64,000 nt of DNA from Alisma plantago-aquatica (lineage: Eukaryota; Streptophyta; Magnoliopsida; Alismatales; Alismataceae), in assembly GCA_963693085.1 (NCBI GenBank), contig OY856413.1, positions 747,518,556-747,582,555 of the forward strand, read 5' to 3'. Shown in pieces: positions 33,757-48,050 of the stretch (position 1 is its first letter; each line of letters opens with the position of its first letter). Below the pieces are notes generated by a model. The model saw only the letters and a program-made list of their open reading frames with translations, was not told the DNA's origin and searched no databases. Made by a program: the position numbers and the translations under genes.

Positions 33757-35228
33757 GATGGGTTTTCAGGGTGTCGCAATCCTTGATGAAAATGTTGCAT
33801 AATAGATACTAAATCTTCCAAGGAAGTGTACTCTTTCTGAAGTGTAGAAGTCCATTGCAGCTGAATTGAAGAAATATGGAAGGCTTCAAAAGGCGGTGAT
33901 ACTCGAGATAAGGCGTCCGCTGCTTTGTTGCAACGACCCAACTTGTATTCCACAGAAAAATCATATCCCATCAGCTTAGAAATCCACTTTTGTTGAGTTG
34001 GTGTATGGATGCGTTGCTCCAATAAATGTTTGATACTTTGGTGATCAGTGTGAATACTGAAGGGGGCCCCCAAAAGATATTGACACCATTTTGCTATTTC
34101 TATCACTAACGCCAGTAACTCCTTTTCATAGGTAGACAAGGTCAGCTGCCTGGGAGCCAAAGAATGACTGAAGTAGGCGATAGGATGGCCTTGTTGCATA
34201 AGAACTCCCAACCCAGTACCTGAAGCATCACACTCAACAATAAAGGGTTGTTGAAATCTGGCAATCAGATAAGTGGAGGTTGACTCAAAGCAACTTTCAA
34301 ATCTACGAATGCAGAATCAACTGAAGCATCCCAATGAAAAGCATATGTGTGCAAAAGAAGTTGTAAAGGTCCAGCTCGAGTAGCATACCCAACTATAAAT
34401 TTTCTGTAGTAATTAGCAAGCCCAAGGAAACCCCTGAGATCTTTCACTGATCTTGGAGTAGGCCAATTCTGAATTGCCTGCAGCTTGGTTGGGTCTGCTT
34501 GGACACCCTCTCCCGATATGATGTGTCCCAAATAAATCACTTCTGGCACCCGAAAAGCACACTTGCTCATCTTCACATGTAGATTTGCATCCCTGAGTGT
34601 CTTAAAAGTTGTCTCTAAGTGGACAAGATGTTCCTAAGAAGATTTACTATATACCAGAATATCATCAAAGAAAACAAGTAAAAACTTCCTCAAGAAGGGT
34701 CGAAAGACATCATTCATAAGAGCTTGGAATGTTGATGGTGCGTTACATAAGCCAAATGGCATGACTCTAAATTCATAATGGCCCTCATGAGTTGGAAATG
34801 CAATTTTCTTAGTATCTTCTAAAGCAACATGAATTTGATGATACCCTACTCGAAGATCCAACTTGCTAAATATGGAAGCCCCATATAATTCGTCTAACAT
34901 CTCATCAATCACATGTATAGGGAATTTGTCTTTAACAGTCTGTTTGTTCAAAGAACGATAATCCACACATAAATGCCAACTTCCATAAGATTTCTTCACA
35001 AGTAATGATTTGGAAGAGAAAGGACTAATACTTCTCTGAATGTAGCCTTGGCGAAGGAGATCTACAACCTGCTTCTCAATTTCAGTCTTTTGAAAATGAG
35101 GGTAACAATAAGGTGGAGTGGATACAGGTTTTGAATCGTCACAGAGAGTGATTTTGCATCATTGAAGATGAGGTGGTCGAAGGGTGGATGGCTCAACAAA
35201 AATTTCAGGAAATTGGTGAATTAGCATG

Positions 35229-35233
35229 GTTGT
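35229..35233. repeat. Target site duplication of element A (left), gttgt
   Basis: gttgt directly precedes the LTR terminus tgtggcaac. The same five bases follow the right LTR at 48051-48055. Confidence 0.9.
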
Positions 35234-38200
35234 TGTGGCAACACATCCCACTATCACACAGACAGTGAGGTGTTACACGAAAATGTGCGGAAATCACCAT
35301 AACCACATATTACCAAAATCACAGGTTAATTAAAACTGATTGCGGAAAGCTGATAAACTGAGAAAACTATTACATGTTAGTCCACATCCTGCAAGGAAAC
35401 ATGTTATACAAACATTTACAAGCCTTGATACGTGTCCACAGCTTAGAGGAACAACTGTCCAACCATCACATGAGTTCATCACCTGTTTATATGTACATAA
35501 AGACCCACATCTGGCCAGCAGCAGGATATACAAAACATCAATAGCTATACATCGTAAAACACATAAAAACACCTCCAAGGACCTGAGCGTATAGGGATGA
35601 CTCTAGACTCTACTATAAAACAACCAAAACAAAAACATATCCATCGCTTGCCTTCTACTGTTCGCCTTGCTGCTCAGCTGCAACTCCGCGACCACCACCA
35701 AGCCTAGCTCGACCACATAAAAATGTTATAAACCAGCGGGGTGAGAGACATAGTCCCAGCAAGAAACATAACTCCCCGCCGAAACTACAAAACCTTAGAA
35801 TGATAAAGCAACAAAAGCAGATAGCTGATAAGAGGTATAACAAGAGCAGTTATAAAGTAAAGTTGTTCATACTATCAAGCTTACCAGATGTATAGAAGGC
35901 ATATACCCAAGTATTTCTTTTATGGAACATGATTGACAAGATCAGATTTATAAGATCTTACCACATATCATAAGGAAAGTATAAGTAACCGTAGGTATAA
36001 CAAGATTAACTACACAAGCAAGGCCTCAACCAATGTTTCGTGTTTTGCCTTAAGCAGTAAATACTACACAGCTGGATTACGTATTATTATGCCCTGAGGA
36101 AGTGAGACGTACCGCTCAAATCCAACCTTCAGTTGTGAAACCCAAGCCGGTGCCATACAAGGTCAACGGAAGATTCGGACTCCACGACCTCCCACCTCGT
36201 GGTCAGTGCACGAGAACCCAAGCAGGACGACAGTCTCATGCTTAAGTGGCCTCAGCCACAGGTTCATCTCCATAGGCTACCCTTCCTCTAGCCCGCCTCG
36301 GTATAGGTCATGGTGCTAGTATATCTGAGCCACGAGCCTGTTCACCGTGCTCTGAGCCATGAACGCATTCATGCTCTATCACTTTGAGCCATGGGCCTGT
36401 TCACCATGCTCTAAATATATATATCCGAGTCTACAACCGTGGCTGCACTCGTTTCCCTCTCTATTTAAGGCTAGGAGAAACCACACATATTCAACAATAT
36501 GCGCTTCCAGGTTAACCCGTAGGAGAACCTGTTTCACCATCACCAGCTACTGACGATGACGGATCTATGGCCAAGGCAAACTACATGATTTGTTCCACTA
36601 TGATTAGTTAGTATATTTTAGGTGGATTGCAAGATTCAACCAAGTTATATAACATGCAAACTATAACAAGAATAAACAACATGAAACTCAATATTATGCT
36701 TTTATTGTAATCAACATCATCTTGATCCATCGCAAGGATCCAACATTACATGTTACCACATAGCCTCTTGCCAATCATCTAGATCCATCTCAAGGATCAC
36801 CACATTGCCATGGGATCTCAATCCCTCATCGCATAGTGCCACTGCCTCTCAAGGCATTCTTATCAACTTAGGCACTTTACCATACTCAGGTCTTCAGACC
36901 CAAACACATCATGTATGTCATCTCATCATCAAGAGTAACAACCATAGCAGTGTTACTCATCATCTTTACCTAGCTACGCATCACCTAAAAGTTAGTATAC
37001 ACAATCATCATGGATTAACATCAAGATCATAGTATTGATATAGGGCAACATTGATGATTAGGTGCTTTATCATTCATGCCTCAACCTGTGATCATAGATA
37101 CAATCCATGCAAAGTAATCTTATATTCTTACCATTATTTCAACATTATTCATATCATTGAGATGATTACACACATACTAGTAATACCATGGTAAGATACA
37201 TAGATGTAGCAAGTCAAGTTTTACTACCAAAAACCAACGTGATTTATTAACAAGAGCTAGCGCATAGATTCCATAAGAGATGAGACCCTCACGAGGAGTG
37301 ACCACTACCCTCACAAGAAGTGTGACGGGTAGGGAACCCTCACTAGAGGTGGTATTCGGCAGGGTACTGTCCCCTATCGCCCAACTCTAAATGCACAACA
37401 GAAAATAGAGCAGTGCATGTCGGCCAAACTCAAGGGTGTCGGGCATCCAAGGCATGACGGGCAACACCATATCATGCAACACAAGGTATCAGGTGCAATG
37501 CAGTGTCGCGCACTGCTTGGTAACGGGCATCCAGGCGTGCAGCTCAACCAAAGGAGAAAGTCTGGCGATGGTGTGTCGTGCAACGGTGCGTCATGTATCG
37601 TGCACCCAAGCATATCGGGCAACCCCATGCATCGAGCACTAAGGTGTCGTGAAACACCCATCAGGTGTTGTGCTATCAGCCAACACACACAGAGCTAGGG
37701 TTAAAGGGTGACACCCACCACAGACCAGCTAGCAATGCTTCTACCACAGCAAAGCATAATGATACTAACCCACCCTCTAGGTTGTATGTGTCGGGAAGGG
37801 TACTCAGCTAAGTTTGACCCCCGACACAGCAAGTCAAGGAACATGTATCGTTCAAGGGTCAAGATCAAGAGGGATATCAGGCAACACCTCTCCCAAGATC
37901 ATAACGATCAAGATGCAACTCACAAGGTCGTCATCAACCTTAAGCGCAAGGGCACCAATCCCTAATGGATCAAGAAGATAGCTCACCTCTCAACCATCAA
38001 GAGAGAGGGGTCTTGCCAAGCTTCATATCACCAATCGGGCAACACAAGGAACAACCCTAAAAAGATCCACAACTACTACAAAGCTCACCCTTCAAGTCCA
38101 TGGTAAGAGGAGGGTGTTGCTCAAGCTACTAGAACACAAGCTCACCTCTCAACTTAAATGAGAGAGGAGTGTTGCTCATGATACTAGAACTCAAGCTCAC

Positions 38201-39225
38201 TCCTCAAGACCTAGGAGAGAAAGGAGTATTGCTCACCAAGAAACCCTAGAATACAAGTTCGGCCAACAAGGTGCAACTAATCAAGAAACTATACTAACAA
38301 CATACTTAGCCGATCATAAGCAACATATAAACAAGAACATAGAAGATGGTAATGTAGTTAGGGTTAGGAGTTATGTAACCCGCCTTAAGAAAGCTCCAAG
38401 CTCCTAGCTCCAAGATCCAAGCACCACTACAAGAAGGAGAGCAAGGCACTCTAGGGTTCGGCCACCACTAGAGGAAGAACGAGACTCCAAGGCAAGGATC
38501 GGCCACCAAGCTTGCAAAGGAAGAAGGGTGTCGTGCACCAAGGAGAGGAAGACTAAGGAACTAAAGGGATCCTTAGCAAGGGAAAGGAAACACATATATA
38601 GAAGGGGATGGAGGAGAAACCAAGGTAGAGAAAAGCAAAGTGTCGCCCACCTAGGGACACTTGTCCATGGGAAATGCCACCACTCTAACATGCCCCAAAC
38701 AAATGTCCAAGGCCATTGCCACATGCAAGCACCAAGCACCAAGTGTCCACTAGTGGTGACACAAATGAGGTCAAAGAAGGTCAAAGGGTCCATGGGCGAC
38801 ACACCCACACAACATGGCCGACACACCACCACCATGGCCGACACAACCCTGGGCGACACACCACCAGGGCGACACACATCCTGGGCGACACACCTAGGCC
38901 GAAACAGGGCACTCTTGCCCGACACAGGGTCCAAAGAAGCAAAGGCAAGGCACCACAAGGCCCAACCAAGCCCAAAGGAATCTCAAGCAATGAGCCCAAA
39001 CCTTCCTCTCAACACTAGAGGAAGCAAGGAGAGGGAGGAACACCACACAAGGTGACAAACTTGCCCACAAACCCTAGACTTGGGTTAATTGCAAGTAGCA
39101 CCTCCAGCTCTCAACAAAGCACAAACAAACCCTAATCACCACTAAAGGTGATTAGCAAGCAACAAAGCATCAGGGTTAGGCAAAGCAAATAGGGTAAACC
39201 CTAAACGGAGGTCAGGATCCTTACA
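35234..39225 (-). repeat. Element A 3' LTR
   Basis: TG...CA termini (tgtggcaac...tccttaca as written on the plus strand). It includes a degenerate cluster of gggcgacacacc-like units at 38795-38930 and a TATA-like box (minus strand, 38592-38601). Confidence 0.95.
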
Positions 39226-39235
39226 AGCTAACCCC
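39226..39235 (-). other. Element A polypurine tract
   Basis: agctaacccc as written, i.e. ggggttagct on the minus strand, adjoining the LTR start tgtaagga and following directly on the stop codon of pol. Confidence 0.65.
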
Positions 39236-42200
39236 CTACAAAGGGATTTCATCCCCGAAATCCGAAGAGAAAAGCAAGGGATACTTCCTCCTCATCTCTT
39301 CCTCAAGCTCCCATGTGGCTTCCTCAACGCCATGATGATGCCAAAGAACCTTCACAAGAACCAGGTCCTTCCTCTTCAGCTTCTTAACTCTTATGTCAAG
39401 GATTATCATAGGACCTTCCTCATAGGTCACATCTTCATCAAGCTCAAATTCGTCTGGCAGTATCACTGTTCCTGAATCCGGATGACTTTTCTTCAGCATA
39501 CTGACATGGAACACTGGATGTAACCTGTGCAACTCTGGCGGCAGCTCTAACTCGTAAGCTACCTTGCCAACACGTGCTATGACCGGGTATGGCCCCATAT
39601 AGCTGGGTGCTAGCTTACCCTTCTGGCCTAACCTTAGCACACCCTTCCACGACGAGACTTTAAGATACACTTTGTCTCCTTCCTGAAACCCCAAAGGTTG
39701 TCGGTGATTGTCTGCATAAGACTTCTGCCTATCCTGTGCCGCTTTTAACTATTGTTGTATCACCTTGATCTTTTCTGTCGTCTGCTGAACCAACTCAGGA
39801 CCCAAAAGATGATATTCACCAGACTCATACTAGCACAAAGGAGATCTATACTTCCTTCCATACAAAGCCTCATAAGGATCCATGTCAATGCTCCACTGAT
39901 AACTATTGTTATAGGCAAACTCTATCAAACTGAGATGTATGTCCCAACTGCCTAGGAACTGCAAAACACAAGCTCGAAGGAGATCCTATAGAATCTGAAT
40001 AGTCCTCTCAGATTGTCCATCTGTATGAGGGTGAAAGGTGGTACTGAATCTCAACTGTGTTCCCAACGCTCTGTGCAACTGTTCCCAGAAATGACTCATA
40101 AACTGAGGACCTCTGTCAGACACTATCGTCACTGGCACACCGTGCAAACACACTATTTCATCCACATATACTCGAGCCAGCTTCTCGGCTATATACGTTG
40201 TATTCACATGTAGGAAATGGGCAGACTTCGTCAATCAGTCCACTATTACCCAAATGGAATCATGATTCCTAGTTGTTCTGGGCAGACCAACTACGAAATC
40301 CATGGTTATATGATTCCATTTCCACTGCGGTATCGACAGGGGTTGTAACGTACCTGCTGGCTTTTGATGCTCAACCTTGACTTGCTGACATACCACACAT
40401 CTAGGCACGAACTCGGCTACATCTTTCTTCAAACCGGGCCACCAATACAAGTCTTTCAGACTATGATACATCTTGGTGACTCCTGGATGCATAGCATACA
40501 TCGATGTGTGTGCTTCCTCGAGCACTAACTTCCTTAGATCTTCAGTATTGGGGACCACCATCCTATCACGATAGAAAACTAGTCCATCCTTGGACTCATG
40601 GAACCCATCACACTTTTCGCTGCCGAACTCTGATCTGATCAGTTGTACTGTATCATTTGTTTGCTGTGCATCTTTGATCTACTATCTTAGCGTAGGCTTG
40701 ACTTGTATCTGTGCTAGAAGTCCAACTAACAAGGAAACTTTCATCTACACATTCATCTGTCGCAAGGAAACAAGCATATCCCGTCTATGGAATACCAGGG
40801 AACTCAACTATGCCTTCTTTGAAGGAAAACAAGAAGACTTTCGGCTAAGCGCATCAGCTACCACATTCGCCTTACCAGGATGATACTCGATGGTGCAGTC
40901 GTAATCATTGATTAAATCCATCCATCATCGCTGTCGCATGTTTAACTCATGCTGCAAAAAGATGTACTTCAGATTCTTATGATCCGTAAAGATCTGACAC
41001 ACTTCCCCGTAAAGATAGTGTCTCCAAATCTTTAACGCATGAACCACCACTTCCAACTCCAAATCATGAGTTGGATAGTTCTCCTTGTGTTTCTTAAGCT
41101 TTCACGAAGCAAAAGAAATGACATGATCTTCCTGCATCAGCACACAACCTAAACCCTTCTTGCAAGCATCACATAAAACAACATAGCTCTTTCCAAGCTC
41201 TGGCAGGACTAACACTGGATCACGGGTCAACTTCTCCTTCAAACTTTGGAAAGCTTGCTGGCAACGATTATCCCAGATAAAAGGTACATCCTTTCTAGTC
41301 AACTTTGTCATCGGCAACATAATCGCACTGAAGTTCTTGATAAACCTTATGTAGTATCCTGCCAAACCCAAGAAACTACGAACTTCTGTCGGCATCTTTG
41401 GCTGTTCCCACTCTGCCATGGACTCCACCTTCTTCGCGTCTACTTTGACTCCTTCTGCAGATATCACATGCCCCAAGAAAGTCACTTCTTCCAAGCAGAA
41501 CTCACACTTACTGAACTTGGTGTACAAATGATGTTGGCGAAGAAAAGTCAACGCTAGACGAAGATGTCACTCATGCTCTTGCTTGTCCCAACTGTAGATC
41601 AGGATGTCATCTATAAAGACTACAACAAACTAATCTAGGAACGGATGGAACACTCTGTTCATCAAGTCCATGAAAGCAGCAGGTGCATTGGTTAGCCCGA
41701 ATGGCATAACCAAAAACTCAAAGTGACCATACCTCGTCCTAAAAGCTGACTTTGGTATGTCATCCACCTTAATTCTCAACTGATGATATCCAGACCGTAG
41801 ATCGATCTTTGAAAACACGGTAGCACCACACAACTGATTGAATAGATCATCTATCCTCGGTAACGGGTACTTGTTCTTGATCGTGACCTTGTTCAACTGT
41901 CGGTAATCTATACATAACTGCATCGATCCGTCCTTCTTCTTAACAAACAACAATGGAGCACCCCAAGGTGACGTACTCGGTCAGATGAAACCCTTCTCCA
42001 ACAACTCTTGCAACTGCTTCTTAAGCTCTGCCATTTCTACTAGAGCCATCCTATATGGTGTCTGTGCAACTAGTTGCATTTCTGGAACCAGATTGATCTC
42101 AAAATCAATCTCTCGGGGTGGAGGAACACTAGGGAACTCATCAGGAAATACATCGGCAAACTCTCGGACAAATGACACCTCCTCAAGGCTAGGACCTTTC

Positions 42201-42835
42201 ACCTTAGTATCCACAACGGTATCCACCACGTGAGCTAAGAACGCCTCACATCCTTGCCGTAGCAACTTCTCTGCCACCATAGCTGATACCAAACATGTCA
42301 GAAGAATCTTCCTATCTCCTTGGAAGATCCACTTCTCTCCATTATCAAACACAGCCTGCTTGGAACCACAGTCCAAAACAACCTTATACTTCTCTAACGT
42401 AACCATCCCAAGGATAACATCAAAATCATGCATATCAAGTGGTATAAGATCCACCTGTATACTGTGTCCCCAAAAAGATAAGGTACAAGATGGACACTCT
42501 TCTCGAAGCATTGAGAAACCATCAAGAGGGGTTTCTAACAACAAGCTATCTTTCTTACAGATAACATGTAAATGACAGTTCTCAAGCATACTATAGGTGA
42601 TAAAAGAGTGCGTAGCACCTGGGGCAACCAGAACAGATATAAGGCAAGAAGAAGACATATCAGAATGAAATAACTCCATATGATCTGTCACCACTCGCGG
42701 GTTGACTATCGCCTCCGACTGACTCATAGCATAGAATCGAGCCGTTACTTGCTGTCCACGTCCTCTGCTTCCTTGAGAAGACGATCCTGCTTGCGATGCT
42801 TGACCGCGTCCTCGCCCTCTATTACCACTAGGTTT
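39236..42835 (-). pseudogene. Element A pol: protease, RT, RNase H, integrase, chromodomain
   Basis: Protease (about 42640): the active-site triplet before GATHSF reads Ala-Pro-Gly (LVAPGATHSF) instead of Asp-Ser/Thr-Gly. [33 protein letters not shown], then [20 protein letters not shown], so the catalytic Asp pair is intact but a TAG interrupts at 41630. RNase H ([11 protein letters not shown], then [13 protein letters not shown]). Integrase: HPGVTKMYHSLKDLYWWPG, C..C in CVVCQQ, and the catalytic D-D-E (ITMDFVVGL, IVSDRGPQF, GQSERTIQ) all present. The C-terminus has LKVSSWKGVLRLGQKG and a chromodomain (VLWHHHGVEEATWELEEE), ending DFGDEIPL at 39236. Stops separate most domains; for example VIVD-stop joins the two integrase frames. 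Confidence 0.9.
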
Positions 42836-42850
42836 CCACCTATCTGACCC

Positions 42851-43933
42851 TTATTGGTTCTGCCTCAGCTGCTGCGTCACTTCAACATCTCTGTTTGGGC
42901 AATTTGACTTGAAATGCCCCGTCTGACCACATATATAGCATGTCTTAACTTCGAATCGTGGCCTAGATGGCCCTGTCACTGCCACTGAAGCTGTACTATG
43001 TGCCTTTGACAATGAAGAAACATATCCTCTTCCTTTACTCGGAGACCACTGTGATGGTGCACTGGAACCTCTCATTACAGAAGGTACGGAAAACCTTGGC
43101 TTCTTGAAGCCACCAAACCTCTATCCCTAAAACTGAGCAGGCCTCTTCTTGGACATGGATTATCTTTTCTCCCTTACTGACCATTCAATCCTCCAGATAG
43201 ATTCCACAAACATAGCAAACCGCTCTCTGTTCTCCAATGCAGAAACAAGTGTTGTCAGCTCAGAACTCAGACCTTTCTCGAAATGTCTGATTCGCTCTTC
43301 ATATGTTGTCACCATGTGAGGAAAAAACCTCAACAGATCCATGAACTTGGCCTCATACTCAGTGATGTTCATCGTTCCTTGTCACAGGATCTCAAACTGA
43401 TTGATCTTCTCATCCAGATACGTCTTCGGGAAGTATCTTCTGATGAACTCGCGTCGGAAAACCTCCCAACCGATCACCTCACCAAGTCTCTTCTCCTCCT
43501 CGATGGTCCACCAGTGACCAGTACTACCTTTTAGAAGGTAGACAGCGTGCTTTACTTTGTCTGCTTCGGGGATGTCGAGGATCTGGAAAGCCTTCTCAAG
43601 ACTTGTCAGCCACAGATCTACATCTGCTGGATCAGCCATTCCAGCATAATCCGAAGCTCCGACTCGGCGAAGCCACTCAAAGGTCTTCCCAATACCCGAC
43701 GTTTCACCATGGGGAGCCTGTGCTCTTGGCGGAGGCACTGGCAATCTCTCTACCATGAGATTCATCGTAGCCATTATCTGCCCCATAAGCTGTTGGTAGG
43801 TAGGGTGTTCAAGAATGGCTGGGTCAGGTTGGGGGACCTCAGGGACCCAATCTTCATGTGCCTACCCTATAACTCCATCAACTGATGCAACATCGCTGTT
43901 CTCAACAGCATGTTCTTCACAGTTTCCAGACAT
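42851..43933 (-). pseudogene. Element A gag (nucleocapsid)
   Basis: Starts MSGNCEEHAVEN at 43933. A TAG falls about 21 codons on, before AHEDWVPEVPQ, at the same codon as in element B. The capsid-like retrotransposon gag domain follows (FEWLRRVGASDYAGM, ADVDLWLTSLEKAF, GSTGHWW, RREFIRRYFPK). It is interrupted near 43375, then continues as NITEYEAKFMDLLRF and FEKGLSSEL. A CCHC knuckle CYICGQTGHFKSNC (about 42910) ends it. The stop after LRQNQ at 42851 is TAA where element B has CAA. It would coat the RNA in virus-like particles if intact. Confidence 0.85.
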
Positions 43934-44036
43934 CTTGGCTTTTCTTCCGCTGAGGGCTGAAGATGATTGTAAGAAAATCTGGAAAACTCGCAAGAACGGA
44001 CACAACCTAGTCCTAAACCCCTATAGACTCAGCGAA

Positions 44037-44054
44037 CCTAAAGCTCTGATACCA
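44037..44054 (-). other. Element A primer binding site
   Basis: The minus strand reads tggtatcagagctttagg four bases after the 5' LTR end (...gttgccaca), matching the initiator-tRNA-Met type. Confidence 0.85.
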
Positions 44055-44058
44055 AACT

Positions 44059-47000
44059 TGTGGCAACACATCCCACTATCACACAGACAGTGAGGTGTTA
44101 CACGAAAACGTGCGGAAATCACCATAACCACAAATTACCAAAAACACGGGTTAATTAAAACCATTTGTGGGAAGCTGATAAACTGAGAAAACTATTACAT
44201 GTTAGTCCACATCCTGCAAGGAAACATGTTATACAAACATTTACAAGCCTTGATACATGTCCACAACTTAGAGGAACAACTGTCCAACCATCACATGAGT
44301 TCATCACCTGTTTATATGTACATAGAGACCCACATCTAGCCAGCAGTAGGATATACAAAACATCAACAACTATACATCGTAAAACACGTCAAAACACCTC
44401 CAAGGACCTGAGCGTACAGGGATGACTCTAGACTCTACCACAAAACAACCAAAACAACAACATATCCATCAGTTGCCTTCTACTGTTCACCTTGCTGCTC
44501 GGCTGCAACTCTGCGACCACCACCACACCTAGCTTGACCACCTAAAAAGGTTATAAACCAGCGGGGTGAGACACATAGTCCCAGTGAGAAACATAACTCC
44601 CCTCCGAAACTACAAAACCTTAGAAAGATAAAGTAACAAAAGTAGACAGCTGATAAGAGGTATAACAAGAGCAGTTATAAAGTAAAGCTGTTCATACTAT
44701 CAAGCTTACTAGATGTATAGAAGGCATATACCCAAGTATTTCTTTTATGGAACATGATTGACAAGATCAGATTTATAAGATCTTACCACATATCATAAGG
44801 AAAGTATAAGTAACCACAGGTATAACAAGATTAACTACACAAGCAAGGCCTCAACCAATGTTTCGTGTTTTGCCTTAAGCAGTATATACTACACGACTGG
44901 ATTATGTATTATTATGCCCTGAGGAAGTGAGCCGTACTGCTCAAATCCAACCTTCAGTTGCGAAACCCAAGCCGGTGCCATACAAGATCAACAGAAGAGC
45001 CGGACTCCACGACCTCCCATCTCGTGGTCAGTGTACGAGAACCCAAGTAGGACCGCAGTCTCATGCTTAAGTGGCCTCAGCCACAGGGCCAACTCCATAG
45101 GCTACCCTTCCTCTAGCCCACCTCAGTACAGGTCATGGCGCTAGTATATCTGAGCCACGAGCCTATTCACCGTGCTCTGAGCCATGAACGCATTCATGCT
45201 CTATCACTCTGAGCCATGGGCCTATTCACCATGCTGTAAATATATATATCCGAGTCTGCAACCGTGGCTGCACTCGTTTCCCTCTCTATTTAAGGCTAGG
45301 AGAAACCACACATATTCAACAATATGCGCTTCCAGGTTAACCCGCAGGAGAACTTGTTTCACCATCACCAACTACTGACGATGATGGATCTATGGCCAAG
45401 GCAAACTACATGATTTGTTCCACTGTGATTAGTTAGTATATTTTAGGTGGATTGCAAGATTCAACCAAGTTATATAACATGCAAACTATAACAAGAATAA
45501 ACAACATGAAACTCAATATTATGCTTTTATTGTAATCAACATCATCTTGATCCATCACAAGGATCCAACATTACATGTTACCACTTGGCCTCTTGCCAAT
45601 CATCTAGATCCATCTCAAGGATCACCACATTGCCATGGGATCTCAATCCCTCATCGCATAGTGCCACTGCCTCTCAAGGCATTCTTATCAACTTAGGCAC
45701 TTTACCATACTCAGGTCTTCAGACCCAAACACATCATGTCTGTCATCTCATCATCAAGAGTAACAACCATAGCAATGTTACTCATCATCTTTACCTGGCT
45801 ACGCATCACCTGCAAGGTTAGTATACACAATCATCATGGATTAACAGCAAGATCATAGTATTGATACAGGGCAACATTGATGATTAGGTGCTTTATCATT
45901 CATGCCTCAACCTGTGATCATAGATACAATCCATGCAAAGCAATCTTATATGCTTACCATTATTTCAGCGTTATTCATATCATTGAGATGATTACACACA
46001 TACTGGTAATACCATGGTAAGATACATAGATGTAGCAAGTCAAGTTTTACTACCAAAAACCAACATGATTTATTAACAAGAGCTAGCGCATAGATTCCAT
46101 AAGAGATGAGACCCTCACAAGAAGTGCCCACTACCCTCACAAGAAATGTGACGGGTAGGGCACCCTTACTAGAGGTGGTATTGGGCAGGGTACTGTACCC
46201 TATCTCCCAACTCTAAACGCACAACAAAAAACAGACCAACGCATGTCGGCCAAACTCAAGGGTGTCAGGCGTCCAAGGCATGATGGGCAACACCATATCG
46301 TGAAGCACAAGGTATCAGGGGCAACGCGGTGTCGCACACGGCTTGGTAACGGACATCCAGGTGCGCAGCTCAGCCAAAGGAGCAAGTCTGGAGACGGCGC
46401 GTCATGCAACGGTGCGTCATGTATCGTGTGCCCAAGCATATCGGGAAACCCCATGCATCAGGCACTAAGGTGTCATGCAACTCCCATTAGGTGTTGTGCT
46501 GTCAGCCAACACACACAGAGCTAGGGTTAAAGGGTGACGCCCACCACAGACCATCTAGCAATGCTTCTACCATAGCAAAGCATAATGATACTAACCCACC
46601 CTCTAGGTTGTATGTGTCGGGAAGGGTACTCAGCTAAGTGTGACGCCCGATACAACAAGGCAAGGAACATGTAGAATTCAAGGCTCAAGATCAAGAGGGA
46701 TATCGGGCAACACCTCTCCCAAGATCATAATGATCAAGATGCAACTCACAAGGTCATTATCAACCTCAAGCACAAGGGCACCAATCCCTAATGGATCAAG
46801 AAAATAGCTCACCTCTCAACCATCAAGAGAGAGGGGTCTTGCCAAGCTTCATATCACCAATCGGGCAACACAAGGAGCAACCCTAACAAGATCCACAACT
46901 ACTACATAGCTCACCCTTCATGTCCATGGTAAGAGGAGGGTGTTGCTCAAGCTACTAGAACACAAGCTCACCTCTCAACTTAAATGAGAGAGGAGTGTTT

Positions 47001-48050
47001 CTCATGATACTAGAACTCAAGCTCACTCCTCAATACCTAGGAGAGAAAGGAGTATTGCTCACCAAGAAACCCTAGAACACAGGTTCGGCCAACAATGTGC
47101 AACTAAGCAAGAAACTATACTAACAACATACTTAGACGATCATAAGCAACATATAAACAAGAACATAGAAGATGGTAATGTAGTTAGGGTTAGGAGTTAT
47201 GTAACCCACCTTAAGCAAGCTCCAAGCTCCAAGTTCCAAGCACCACCACAAGAAGGAGAGAAAGGCACTCTAGGGTTCGGCCACCACTAGAGGAAGAAGG
47301 AGACTCCAAGGCAAGGATCGGCCACCAAGCTTGCAAAGGAAGAAGGGTGTCATGCACCAAGGAGAGGAAGACTAAGGAACTAAAGGGATCCTTAGCAAGG
47401 GAAAGGAAACACATATATAGAAGGGGATGGAGGAGAAACCAAGGTAGAGCAAAGCAAGGTGTCGCCCACCTAGGGATACTTGTCCATGGGCAATGCCACC
47501 ACTCTAACATGCCCTAAACAAATGTCCAAGGCCATTGGCACATGCAAGCACCAAGCACCAAGCACCAAGTGTCCACTAGTGGTGACACAAACGAGGTCAA
47601 AGAAGGTCAAAGGGTCCATGGGTGACACACCCACACAACATGGCTGACACACCCCCACCATGGCCGACAAAACCTTGGGCGACACACCACTAGGGTGACA
47701 CACATCCTGGGCGACACACCTAGGCTGACATAGGGCACTTTGCCTGACACAGAGTCCAAAGAAGCAAAGGCAAGGCACCACAAGGCCCAACCAAGCCCAA
47801 AGGAAACTCAAGCAACGAGCCCAAACCTTCCTCTCAACACTAGAGGAAGCAAGGAGAGGGAGGAACACCACACAAGGTGACAAACTTGCAAACAAACCCT
47901 AGACTTGGGTTAATTGCAAGTAGCACCTCCAACTCTCAACAAAGCACAAACAAAACCTAATCACCACTAAAGGTGATTAGCAAGCAACAAAACATCAGGG
48001 TTAGGCAAAGCAAATAGGGTAAACCCTAAACGGAGGTCAGGGTCCTTACA
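44059..48050 (-). repeat. Element A 5' LTR
   Basis: 3992 bp, colinear with 35234-39225. It drives the minus-strand transcript. The open frames in it are mirrored at the same offsets in the other LTR and are not genes. Confidence 0.95.
47411..47420 (-). promoter_or_regulatory. TATA-like box in element A 5' LTR
   Basis: The minus strand reads ctatatatgt, about 0.6 kb into the LTR. The equivalent position in element B reads tctatatata, so the box is conserved between the two families and is the best Pol II start candidate. Confidence 0.5.

Larger units (their letters stand above)
31441..35195 (-). pseudogene. Base chromovirus pol: RT, RNase H, integrase, chromodomain (interrupted)
   Basis: In reading order: RT (LCVDYRSLNKQTVKDKF, FSKLDLRVGYHQI, VFFDDILVYS; 35000-34630), the RT connection/thumb (34576-34265), and RNase H with all four acidic positions (ECDASGTG, STYEKEL, IHTDHQS, NKAADALSR; 34240-33880). 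The integrase HHCC region (HYAHMALVGGHSG..., about 33450-33340) and core (MDFIEGL, ECDRDRVF; 32500-32225) follow, with a stop at the codon before SDGQTE. The C-terminal domain and a chromodomain (ILERRMLKRGN...EEEAKW; 31600-31500) close it. Breaks are a stop after YSKSS, a frame gap near 34240, two insertions (32536-33250 and about 33455-33753) and further stops in the HHCC region. The catalytic residues of RT and RNase H look intact. Confidence 0.85.
35234..48050 (-). mobile_element. Element A: complete Tekay/Del-like chromovirus, 12.8 kb
   Basis: Two LTRs of identical length (3992 bp: 35234-39225 and 44059-48050) enclose a 4833-bp interior with gag-pol on the minus strand. A PBS lies inside the right LTR, a PPT inside the left one, and a perfect gttgt TSD flanks the element. 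A C-terminal chromodomain and very long LTRs fit the Tekay (Del) lineage. By hand, the LTRs show about 19 mismatches in the first 370 bp (about 5%), mostly transitions, so the insertion is not recent. It sits in the RT-upstream part of the base element's pol. Confidence 0.95.

Noticed and set aside
37374..38958. Frames of 70-185 residues in element A's LTR regions, such as 38404-38958 and 37374-37698
   Set aside because: They occur in both LTR copies at the same offset with different breaks, overlap antisense frames, and have repeat-driven composition.
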